Source: Acetobacteraceae bacterium | GTDB taxonomy: Bacteria > Pseudomonadota > Alphaproteobacteria > Acetobacterales > Acetobacteraceae | Assembly (NCBI GenBank): GCA_027306955.1 | Contig: DAHUXX010000112.1 | Location: forward strand, 1 to 20,498 | DNA length: 20,498 nucleotides | Direction: 5' to 3' | Shown: positions 1-7,811 of the stretch, piece by piece | Layout: each line of letters starts with the position of its first letter | Position numbering within the stretch: the stretch's first letter is position 1 | Program-made: the position numbers and the translations under genes | Notes under the pieces: model-generated | What the model saw: only the letters and a program-made list of their open reading frames with translations | Told to the model about the DNA's origin: nothing | Database searches by the model: none

Positions 1-831
1 GATCGCGGACGCATCGTGCACGGCGCGATCGGCGAACAGCTCGACATGATGATCGCCTCGGGCGTGCATGGCGTCGTCGTCGGCGGCAGCACCGGCGAGG
101 GGCACACGCTGACACGCGACGAGTTCGCCGCCGTGGCGGAGACCGCGCACAAGGCCGTGGCCGGGCGCGTGCCACTGCTCACCGGGCTGATCGTCAACTC
201 GACGCAGGAGGCGATCGAGCGCGCGGCGCTGCTGCGCGGCATGAACATCGCGGCGCTGCAGATCACGCCAGTGCATTACCTGTTCAAGCCCGACGCGGAG
301 CACACGATCGAGCATTTCCGCGCCATTCACGCCGCAACCGGTCTGCCGATCCTGATCTACAACGTGGTTCCATGGAATTATCTCGATGTCGCACTGATGC
401 TGCGCATCCTGCGCGAGGTGCCGGGCGTGGTCGGCATGAAGCAGAGTGCCGGAGATCTCAAATCCGTGTCCGACCTGGTGGCGGGCGTGGCACCCGGCAA
501 TGTCGTGTTCACCGGCACGGACGCGTTGCTCTACCCCGCCTTCGCGCTCGGCGTGCATGGCGCGATCAGCGCGCTGACCACCGCGGTGCCCGGCGTGTGC
601 GTGAAGCTGTGGAACGCGGTCGCGGCCGGCGATCACGAGACCGCGCTCGACCTGCACCGGCGCCTCGCGGTGCTGTGGAACGCGATGCCGCACGACAACC
701 TGCCGGCCTGCGTGAAATACGCGCAGCACCGCCAGGGCCTGGGCTTCTATCCGCCGCGCGCGCCGATGATGCGGGTCAGCGACGCGCAGCAGGTGGCGAT
801 CGACGCCGCGCTGAAGCCGTTGCCGCTTTAG
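1..831 (+). CDS. DapA/NAL-superfamily class I pyruvate aldolase (5' truncated by window edge)
   Basis: The frame is open from base 1, so the gene begins outside the window. A GTG at 16 is unlikely to be the start because conserved barrel sequence lies on both sides. The protein is a (beta/alpha)8 aldolase forming a Schiff base with pyruvate or another 2-oxo acid. Visible are the GGSTGEG loop (Ser30/Thr31 counting from base 1), the catalytic Tyr120 in IYNVV and the Schiff-base Lys147 in GMKQSAGD. Compared with E. coli DapA (Thr44/45, Tyr133, Lys161), about 14 residues are missing. The segment after YNV reads VPWNYLD; true dihydrodipicolinate synthases have SRTG there, with the Arg that binds aspartate semialdehyde. 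Lysine biosynthesis is therefore doubtful and a sugar-acid or hydroxy-acid aldolase/dehydratase role is more likely. The last 56 nt overlap the convergent glycosyltransferase gene. Family assignment is firm; substrate is unknown. Confidence 0.93.
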   Translation, partial: DRGRIVHGAIGEQLDMMIASGVHGVVVGGSTGEGHTLTRDEFAAVAETAHKAVAGRVPLLTGLIVNSTQEAIERAALLRGMNIAALQITPVHYLFKPDAEHTIEHFRAIHAATGLPILIYNVVPWNYLDVALMLRILREVPGVVGMKQSAGDLKSVSDLVAGVAPGNVVFTGTDALLYPAFALGVHGAISALTTAVPGVCVKLWNAVAAGDHETALDLHRRLAVLWNAMPHDNLPACVKYAQHRQGLGFYPPRAPMMRVSDAQQVAIDAALKPLPL

Positions 832-2161
832 ACCGCGCCGAGGGCTTGGACGGCGGCGCCTCGCGCGGCGCCGCGGCGCGCTTCGCGGCGGGTTCTGGTG
901 GACTGGACGCCAGCTGGCGGGGATTCACCTCGGCTGGCGCGATCTCGCTCCCCGCGATCGTGGCGATGAGGGCCTGGTAGGCGTCGAGATAGGACTCCAT
1001 GGGCAGGTGCTTCTCCGCCCAGGCGCGTGCGGCGAGGCGCAGCGCCTTGGCGCGATTGCGGTCCTCGAGCAGGCCGAGCACGTTGTCGGCGAGCTTTGCC
1101 GGATCAAGGGGCGGCGTCATGAGTCCGGTCTCGCCGTCGCCGATGAACTCGCGCACCGGCTCCACGTCCGCGGCGACGATGGCGCAGCCCGCCGCCATCG
1201 CCTCCCTGAGCGACCAGGAGACGACGAACGGATAGGTCAGGTAGACATGTGCGTCCGAGCGCTTGAGCAGGCCGCGATAGACGTCGTAGGGCACCTGGCC
1301 GGGCAGCAGCACGCGACTTGCGTCGTACTTGCCCTCCATTTCCTTGAGGAAGCGGTCACGCCAGGAGCCGGCGGCGAGCCGCGGGCCGTAGCTGACCTTG
1401 TTGCCGCCCACAAGCACCACTTTGACATCATTTCGTTTCAACAATGATGGCAGGGCACGCATCATGATGTGGTAGCCGCGATAGGGCTCGAGGTTGCGTG
1501 CGACATAGGTCACCAGCCTGTCGCGCGGGCCCACCACGAAATCGCCGATCGCGAACCGCCGGCGCCGCACCGCGGGGTCCGGCGCCAGCTCGTCGAGGTT
1601 CACGCCCTCCTGGAGCAGCCGGATGCCACCGCGTGCCCATGGCGGGTAGCGCGTGAGCTGCCAGACGGTCGGGCTCTGGCCGTGCTCGCCGAGCGCGATC
1701 GCGGCATGGTTGATCTGGTTCATGCTCGGGATGCGCGCGCGCGTCGCCTCGTCGGCGGGGAACTCGGGATCGAAGCCGACATCCGCGCCCGTGGGGCTGT
1801 AGTAGAACTCGAAATAGCCAAGGATCGGCACGCCGGGAAACACCTGCTTGAGGTCGAGCAGCTCGCCCCAGCCATGGTGGCCGATGACGATGTCGGGCTC
1901 GAAACCGAGCGATTTCAGGTTGCGCGCAACGCCGGCCACTGCCTCCGCGCGCCGCACCGCGCGATCCCATTCGCGCGCATGCGGGTGGACCGCCTCGGGC
2001 GCGTACTCCGGCAGGCGATAGACGACGCGGCGCACGCCCGCCATCTGGCTGGTGTTGGGCTCGGAGATGAAGACGATGTCGTGCCCGCCCTCGTCCAGCA
2101 GCCTGCGGACGAGGTGCAGGAACTGGCCGGGGAAGTTCTGATGGACGAAGAGGTAGCGCAA
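776..2161 (-). CDS. Glycosyltransferase family 4 (GT-B fold), last gene of the secretion/glycosylation cluster
   Basis: A protein of 461 residues. The TTG start at 2161 gives an N-terminus RYLFVHQNFPGQF, the usual beginning of this GT4 subgroup, which is why I accept a TTG with only a weak Shine-Dalgarno. The C-terminal GT1-type half has VTYVARNLEPYRGYH, VVLVGG, VLLPGQVPYDVY and the donor-binding stretch SWSLREAMAAGCAIVA with its Glu, followed by GDGETGLM. It should transfer a sugar from a nucleotide-sugar donor in the cytoplasm; acceptor and sugar cannot be read. After about residue 405 comes an Ala/Pro/Arg/Lys/Ser-rich basic tail with no recognisable domain, whose final codons lie over the convergent aldolase gene. 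It starts 12 nt after the upstream stop, so it is probably co-transcribed with the cluster. Confidence 0.93.
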   Translation of the reverse strand: MRYLFVHQNFPGQFLHLVRRLLDEGGHDIVFISEPNTSQMAGVRRVVYRLPEYAPEAVHPHAREWDRAVRRAEAVAGVARNLKSLGFEPDIVIGHHGWGELLDLKQVFPGVPILGYFEFYYSPTGADVGFDPEFPADEATRARIPSMNQINHAAIALGEHGQSPTVWQLTRYPPWARGGIRLLQEGVNLDELAPDPAVRRRRFAIGDFVVGPRDRLVTYVARNLEPYRGYHIMMRALPSLLKRNDVKVVLVGGNKVSYGPRLAAGSWRDRFLKEMEGKYDASRVLLPGQVPYDVYRGLLKRSDAHVYLTYPFVVSWSLREAMAAGCAIVAADVEPVREFIGDGETGLMTPPLDPAKLADNVLGLLEDRNRAKALRLAARAWAEKHLPMESYLDAYQALIATIAGSEIAPAEVNPRQLASSPPEPAAKRAAAPREAPPSKPSARSKAATASARRRSPPAARR

Positions 2162-2173
2162 CGCCGCCGCGTA

Positions 2174-3052
2174 TCAGGCCCTGCGGCGGGCCGGACGCGC
2201 CGACCGCCCGACCTCCGCAGCTTCACCACGCGGCACCACCTCGATACGGAACGCCTCGAGCGGTGAGAGCGCCGGGCTCTCGCACACCTCCCCGTCGCCG
2301 ACCGGCCCCGCGGCGCTGCCGTCGATGAAGCTCGCCTCGATGCGCAGCACGCGAGTCTTGGCGGTTTCGTTGCGCAGCCGCACGCGCAGGCCCAGCACCG
2401 GCAGGGCCATGCCGCGGCTGCCGCAGAACTGCGCTCCCTCCACCCACGGCGACAGCCAGCCCTTGCCGAGCACGGCCTGGTATTCGATGTCGCCGGGCGC
2501 GATCCCGTCCGGGGCGATCGCGAAGCCCTCGATCCAGCGGCCCGACCCCTTCTCGCCCATCCACTCGCCGAGCGGAACGACGATGTCGCCGCGCGCCTGC
2601 ACATGCGCGAGCACCTCTGGCTTGCGCGGCGCCACGGTGGGAGCGGCCGCGGGCGCGGCGGCAGCGGGAACACCGGCAGCGGGAACGGCGGGCGCCACAG
2701 GCTCGGAAAGACGCATCACTTGCACGTTGGGGGCGGCATCCTGGGCGCCTTGCGCCTGGTAGATGGTCACCAGGATCTGCGCCGGCCCGCCCGATACGCG
2801 CACCAGCGCCGCGTCGCCCGCACCCGAGAGCAGACCGTCGTCGCGGAAGGTGCGCACTGTCACCGCCTCTGGCCGACCGTCCGAGCCCGGCGAAGGCGTG
2901 ATCCGTACCGCCGGCAGGCCCGTGGGGCCGCCCGCGGTGGGGCTGCGCGAGGCGACGATGCAATACAGACCCGCGTCCAACGCCATGAGATGGCCGGTGA
3001 CCTTCAGCTCCTCGACCGGCGAGACGGCTGGACGGGCGGCGGCTTCTGACAT
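2174..3052 (-). CDS. Unrecognised protein with possible ChW-like repeats
   Basis: A protein of 292 residues with an ATG start at 3052. I do not recognise the N-terminal half (about residues 15-125), which looks beta-rich and lacks a signal peptide or membrane segment. An Ala/Pro linker follows (about 125-150). The C-terminal half holds two similar units: one around GDIVVPLGEWMGEKGSG..WIEGFAI and one around IEYQAVLGKGWLSPWVEG...GSRG. Their spacing of aromatic, Gly and Gly-x-x-Gly residues recalls clostridial hydrophobic W (ChW) repeats, which occur in surface and carbohydrate-associated proteins. This is pattern matching by eye. The C-terminus is Arg-rich. It lies between two glycosyltransferase genes in the same transcription unit, 60 nt after one and 12 nt before the other, suggesting a part in glycan synthesis or binding. 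Confidence 0.8.
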   Translation of the reverse strand: MSEAAARPAVSPVEELKVTGHLMALDAGLYCIVASRSPTAGGPTGLPAVRITPSPGSDGRPEAVTVRTFRDDGLLSGAGDAALVRVSGGPAQILVTIYQAQGAQDAAPNVQVMRLSEPVAPAVPAAGVPAAAAPAAAPTVAPRKPEVLAHVQARGDIVVPLGEWMGEKGSGRWIEGFAIAPDGIAPGDIEYQAVLGKGWLSPWVEGAQFCGSRGMALPVLGLRVRLRNETAKTRVLRIEASFIDGSAAGPVGDGEVCESPALSPLEAFRIEVVPRGEAAEVGRSARPARRRA

Positions 3053-3112
3053 GCAGGAGTTCCGTTCGATCTGAGGCGGGTTACGGGGTCTGCGAGCCGT
3101 TCCTGTTTCGCG

Positions 3113-5998
3113 TCAACCGGCGCGCAAGGCAAGAGGCGTGGCGGCGAGCAGCGCCGCGTTGATGGCGCCGGCCGGCAGCCCCAGCGGCAACAGGAATCCG
3201 CGCCCGGTGGCGCGCACCCGCTCGGCCTGCGCGCCGAGATCGAAGGTGCAGGCGGCGAGCCCCGCCCGCCAGGCAAGCGACAGCGCGAAGCACCAGGTCT
3301 CGGGGCAGGTCGAGGGGATGAAGGCGAGCGACGCGCCCTGGGCGCGCAGCAAGGCCTCACCCTCTTCCTCGTCGTAGCGGCCGGTGACCCAGACCCGGCC
3401 GGTCTGCATCAGCCGCGCATCGTCCGCGCTGTAGCCGACGACGACGAAATCGAGCGGCAGGCCGCGGCTCGCGGCGTCGCGCGCACAGGCGAGCAGCACG
3501 TTGTAACCCTTCTCCGGCCCGATAGCGCAGGGGATGGCCACGCGGCGGCGAGGCGCGCGCGGCGGCGGCGCCAATGGCGGCAAATGCGCGTCACTTTCCG
3601 GCCGCTCGACACAGGCGGCGACACCGGGGAAATGCCGCGCGAGACGCGTCGCGACATCGGCGGACGGCACGACGACCGGCGCGGCGGCGAGCCCCGCGGC
3701 ACTCGCCGCGCGCAACGCGGCGACAGGAAGTTCAGCACCGTCGCGCCTGCCATGATCGACGATGCAGGCCTCGCAGGCGCCCGGCTCAGCCGGCTCGCCG
3801 CAATAGCGCCCGTCCGGCAGCGAGAAGGTGACGCGCGGGCAGACGCAGGCGTAGTCGTGCGCGTGCCAGGCAAGCGGCGCGCGCAGCGCCGGCGCGAGGC
3901 CGGTGACCGCGCGGTCGTGGCCGAGCAGGTGATGGATCTCGACCGCGCGCACATGCCGTCGGCGCAGGAGCGCCCGCAACGCCGCGAGCTCGCCCGGCAC
4001 GCGGAATACCAGGTTGGGGAACGTGCCCTCGCTGTCGTCGAGCCGGCAGAACCCGGCCTGGTAACGCGGCTCCCCCTCGCCGTCACCGCGCAGCACCGGG
4101 CGCAGCAGCAGCGCCTCGCGACTCTCGGAAGCGAGTGCCGCGATGCGCGCCCGCACCGCGCGTTCGACGCCGCCGCCATCGTCGTGCGTGATGAGCAGCA
4201 CCGTCTCGCGCGGCTTCCGGGCGGAAAGCCGGCGTTCGTCCAGCATCCGGCGTGCCGGCGCGAGCGGATCGGCCGCGACCCAGCGCGCGACCGCATCCGC
4301 GTAGCCCGGATGCAGCCGCTCCATCGCCTCGCTGTTGCGCGCGACGAGAGAGGCGGTCGCGGCGCCGAAACTGCCGCCACCGCGATGCGCGACATAGGCG
4401 CGCGGCACTGCCACATGCCGCCAGCCGAGCCAGGCGGCGCGACGGCAGAAATCGTTCTCCTCGCCGTAGCCCTGGGCGAACAGGTCGGCGCGCAGGACCC
4501 CGGCGTCGCCGAGGCATTCGCGGCGGATGTAGAGGCAGAAGCCGACGCCGGTCGGCAACTCCACCGGCGCCGCACCGGTGGCCGCGGCCAGCGTTCCCAT
4601 CGCCGCGGCATCGGCTTGCATGGGGTTGCGGCGGTCCGCGCGCGGGTAGGAAAGGATGGTCGCGTCATTGGAGATCGGCGATGCGGTGCCAATATCGGGT
4701 GCCGCGTGCACCGCCTCGCGCAGGCGCTCGATCCAGCCAGGTGCTGGAACCGTGTCGCTGTTCAGGAGCACGATGTCGCTCACTGGCGTCAGCGACCAGG
4801 CGGCGCGCAGGCCCGCATTGGCGGCGGCGCAGAAACCGAGATTATGACGAAGTCGTATCAGACTCGTGCCGGGTCGCGAGGCCCGTCCCGCGAGTGCCGC
4901 GACCAGCGCCACATCGGTGCTGGCATCATCGGCGATGACGAGCGACGAACCGCGTGGCAGCGTGGCATCGAGAGCGGCGAGGCAGGCGAGTGTCGCCTCG
5001 CGGTTGGCGGCATCGCCGCTGGCGTGCACCGGCAGCACCACCGCGACCGGGCGGCGGGGACGCGCGGGGGCGTGGGCCGGCAGGCCGGTTATGTCCGCGT
5101 GCACCCCAAGCGGCGGAACCGGGCGGTCGCGCCCGGCGACGGGATAGGCACGCGCCAGCGCCCGGCCATGCGCGTGTGCCGCGCGGTGTTCGGCGAAGGG
5201 ATCGAGCGGGCTGCCAGCAAGCGCCCGCCCGTCGGCGGTGATGGTGACCGGCCCTGCCGCGTCACGCGGGCCAAGGGCGATACGAAAGCCGCGGGCCTGC
5301 ACCAGCGGACGCGGCGTCTCCACGGTGCGGTCCCGGGCAACCACGCGCCGCCGCCCGGCGGCGCCGTCGAGGGTGAGCACGGGATCGCGGTCGGGATCCG
5401 CGGGATGCCAGGCCCAGCCGACCAGGGTGGTGGCCTCGGTCCGGACCGCGCCCTCGACGAGCCCGAGCACTGTCGGATCAAGGGGCGAGCCAAGGAGTTC
5501 ACGCCCGGCCGAGACGAACGCGATTCCCCCCCGCGCGCGCCGGCGCCGTGCCGGGGCGGCGCCCGGCAACACGACGCCAACGGGTCCGCGCGGACCAAGC
5601 CCGCACCAGCCCGGCAGGCCCGCGGCACGCGCGATGGTCGCCGCGGCCTGGGGCACCGGCTCGGGCAGGCGAAAGCGCCGCAAGGCTGTTTCCAGCGCCG
5701 CCACCGCCCCCCCGACATCGCCGAGCGCCAGACGCATGGTTGCGAGCGACCACCACGCCTCGCGCAGGGGGATCTGGGCGGCAACGCTCTCGAGCAGTGT
5801 CACCGCCTCGCGCGGTGCGCGGTCGGCGACGCGCCGTTGCGCCAGCAACAGGGCCACCGCGGGATCGGCCGGGACGAGCCGGTGCGCGCGCTCCAGCCAG
5901 GCGCGGGCCCCCGCGGCGTCGCCTGCGACCTCGGCGTCGCGCGCGGCGGCGACCGCCTGCTCCGCCTCGCGCCGGCGCTGTTGCGAAGACGTACCCAA
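3113..5998 (-). CDS. TPR-like + GT2 + GT-B-like bifunctional glycosyltransferase
   Basis: A protein of 961 residues if translation starts at TTG 5998, one base after the upstream TGA (TGA-T-TTG). The frame stays open upstream to an ATG at 6130, but that extension reads low-complexity Arg/Pro across the Sel1 gene and is probably out-of-frame. Residues about 5-150 look like TPR helices. A GT2 domain begins near 316 (VAVVLPVHAS) with LLNSDT around Asp415 as the metal-binding acidic motif and GYGEENDF near 510. A second, GT-B-like domain begins near 600 (LLITHDDGGG) and includes AIGPEKGYN and PSTCPETW. It carries a cysteine cluster (Cys718, 720, 733, 742, 745) after HDY, probably a metal site. 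Two transferases in one chain suggest sequential sugar additions on a protein or lipid-linked glycan. Domain calls are firm; the start is moderately sure. Confidence 0.9.
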   Translation of the reverse strand: MGTSSQQRRREAEQAVAAARDAEVAGDAAGARAWLERAHRLVPADPAVALLLAQRRVADRAPREAVTLLESVAAQIPLREAWWSLATMRLALGDVGGAVAALETALRRFRLPEPVPQAAATIARAAGLPGWCGLGPRGPVGVVLPGAAPARRRRARGGIAFVSAGRELLGSPLDPTVLGLVEGAVRTEATTLVGWAWHPADPDRDPVLTLDGAAGRRRVVARDRTVETPRPLVQARGFRIALGPRDAAGPVTITADGRALAGSPLDPFAEHRAAHAHGRALARAYPVAGRDRPVPPLGVHADITGLPAHAPARPRRPVAVVLPVHASGDAANREATLACLAALDATLPRGSSLVIADDASTDVALVAALAGRASRPGTSLIRLRHNLGFCAAANAGLRAAWSLTPVSDIVLLNSDTVPAPGWIERLREAVHAAPDIGTASPISNDATILSYPRADRRNPMQADAAAMGTLAAATGAAPVELPTGVGFCLYIRRECLGDAGVLRADLFAQGYGEENDFCRRAAWLGWRHVAVPRAYVAHRGGGSFGAATASLVARNSEAMERLHPGYADAVARWVAADPLAPARRMLDERRLSARKPRETVLLITHDDGGGVERAVRARIAALASESREALLLRPVLRGDGEGEPRYQAGFCRLDDSEGTFPNLVFRVPGELAALRALLRRRHVRAVEIHHLLGHDRAVTGLAPALRAPLAWHAHDYACVCPRVTFSLPDGRYCGEPAEPGACEACIVDHGRRDGAELPVAALRAASAAGLAAAPVVVPSADVATRLARHFPGVAACVERPESDAHLPPLAPPPRAPRRRVAIPCAIGPEKGYNVLLACARDAASRGLPLDFVVVGYSADDARLMQTGRVWVTGRYDEEEGEALLRAQGASLAFIPSTCPETWCFALSLAWRAGLAACTFDLGAQAERVRATGRGFLLPLGLPAGAINAALLAATPLALRAG

Positions 5999-5999
5999 A

Positions 6000-7778
6000 T
6001 CAGGCGGCGGTCGCGGACGGCGGGTCCGCCGGACCCAGCGCCGTGAGGTCGGCCTCCGCCTCGGCATGGCCTTGGGCCAGCGCCCGCTCCAGCCACAGCC
6101 GCGCTGCCGCCGGATCGCGCTCGCCGGCAAGGCCGCGGGCGAGGTAGCGGCCGAGCATCAGCTGCGCGAGCCCATGCCCGCGCTGTGCCGCCTCCTGGAA
6201 CCAGTGCTGCGCCGCCGGCCGGTCCCATGGCACGTCGTGGCCGCCGCCAAGCATGGCCCCCATGGCGAACATCGCCTGGGTCACGCCGGCCTGCGCCGCC
6301 TTCTCGTAAAGCGCCAATGCCTGCGCGTGGTCGCGCGGCCCGCCAGTGCCGGCGACCAGCAGATCGGCCAGCACCATCTGCGCCTCGGTCATGCCGGCCG
6401 CCGCGGCGCGCGCGATCCAGGTGCGTGCCTCCACCGGGTCGGGTGGCACGCCGCGCCCCGCCAGCACCATCAGCCCGTAGCCGAGCTGCGCGTTGACGAT
6501 GCCGTCCGCGGCGCGGCGCAGCCAGGCGACTGCGGCAACGTCGTCGCGCGCGGCACCGCTGCCGTCGGCTAGGCAGATGCCGAGATTGAAGGCCGCGAGC
6601 AGGTCGCCCTTCGCCGCCGCCTCGGCGAACCAGGCGTGGGAGACGGCGTGCGCCTCGGGCCCCACCTCGGGGTTGGTCATCAACCCCCTCAGCTGGGTCG
6701 CGGCCTGTGCATCGCCCGCTTGCGCGGCGATGCGAAACAGGCGCGCTGCCTCCTGCGGGTCGCGCGACGTGCCGGCGCCGACGAGATGCAGTTGGCCCAA
6801 GGCGCGCGCGGCGGCACCGTGGCCCAGATCCATGGCGCGGCGGTACCACATGGCCGCCTCGGTATGGTTGGGCGGCAGTTCGCCGCCGCGCGCATAGAGA
6901 TCGCCGAGGAGGGCCGCGGCATCCGCGTCGCCGGCGAGCGCCGCGCGGCGCAGCAGGGATTCGCCCTCCACGGTGTCCTGCTCGACGCCGCTACCGGCCA
7001 TCAGCATCCGCCCATAGCGTGCCTGGGCGGAGCGCAGGCCCCGCGCCGCGGCGGTCGCGAGATGGCGCGCGGCGGCCTTGGGATCGGCCGGCCCGCCCTG
7101 CCCGCGCTGCGCCATCTCGCTCAGCACCGCGCTCGCCAGCGCGACGCCGGCATCGGCGGCGCGGTTGAGCAAGGCAATGATCGCGGCGTAATCGGTCGCC
7201 GCCGCGACCCCTGGGTCGGCGTTGGCGCGGTTGAGCCGCATCATCGCGGCACCGAGGCAGCCCTGCGGCCACCCGGAGGCGGCGGAGGCCTCGTAGAGCG
7301 CGGTCGCGCGCGCCTCGTCGCGCCCCTCCTGCGGCCCGATGGTGAGGATGAAGCCAAGCGTGGCCTGCCCCTCCGGCGAGCCGGCTTCCGCGGCACGTTC
7401 GGCCCAGGCCCGCGCGCGCTGCCAGTCGGTACCACCCTGCAACGGCACCGCGGTGGCGAAGAGCAGGTCGCCCGCTTGCTTGTCCGGCGAGGCGATACCC
7501 TGGAGGTAGAGCGAGGCGAGCAGGTTCTGCGCCTCGACATTGCCCTGCCCGGCAGCGCGCTCGAGCCAGCGCAGCCCTTCGGGCAGGCTTTGCGGCACGC
7601 CTGCTCCCTCGAAATAGCTGCGCGCGACCTGCAACTCCGCTTCGGCGAGCCCGGCGGCGGCGGCGCGGGCCAGCAGCGGAAACGCCTGCCTCCGTTTTCC
7701 CGACGCGATCAGCGCACGGGCGCGCCTCAGCGCTGCTTCCGGTCCCAACACGGACTTGGGCAGCAGACGATCAAGCAT
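6000..7778 (-). CDS. Large Sel1-like repeat (SLR) protein
   Basis: A protein of 592 residues with an ATG start at 7778, 33 nt after the hlyD-like stop. Nearly the whole chain is made of about 36-residue helix-turn-helix Sel1 units with the typical A..WYRRA...GH..A...LG..Y..G.G signature (for example EAAMWYRRAMDLGHGAAARALGQ); I estimate about fourteen. SLR proteins are scaffolds for protein complexes and are often found with envelope or signalling machinery. No signal peptide or transmembrane helix is seen, so a cytoplasmic location is inferred. Its stop is one base before the TTG of the glycosyltransferase fusion, which implies translational coupling. Position between the exporter genes and the glycosyltransferases suggests it links secretion to glycosylation; nothing in the sequence proves that. 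Confidence 0.93.
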   Translation of the reverse strand: MLDRLLPKSVLGPEAALRRARALIASGKRRQAFPLLARAAAAGLAEAELQVARSYFEGAGVPQSLPEGLRWLERAAGQGNVEAQNLLASLYLQGIASPDKQAGDLLFATAVPLQGGTDWQRARAWAERAAEAGSPEGQATLGFILTIGPQEGRDEARATALYEASAASGWPQGCLGAAMMRLNRANADPGVAAATDYAAIIALLNRAADAGVALASAVLSEMAQRGQGGPADPKAAARHLATAAARGLRSAQARYGRMLMAGSGVEQDTVEGESLLRRAALAGDADAAALLGDLYARGGELPPNHTEAAMWYRRAMDLGHGAAARALGQLHLVGAGTSRDPQEAARLFRIAAQAGDAQAATQLRGLMTNPEVGPEAHAVSHAWFAEAAAKGDLLAAFNLGICLADGSGAARDDVAAVAWLRRAADGIVNAQLGYGLMVLAGRGVPPDPVEARTWIARAAAAGMTEAQMVLADLLVAGTGGPRDHAQALALYEKAAQAGVTQAMFAMGAMLGGGHDVPWDRPAAQHWFQEAAQRGHGLAQLMLGRYLARGLAGERDPAAARLWLERALAQGHAEAEADLTALGPADPPSATAA

Positions 7779-7811
7779 CGGCGCCCCGCGTGCCCGCGAC
7801 AGCGCCCGGCG

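Noticed and set aside
3584..6046. Open frame of 820 codons on the plus strand
   Set aside because: Antisense to the double glycosyltransferase, with no recognisable domain.
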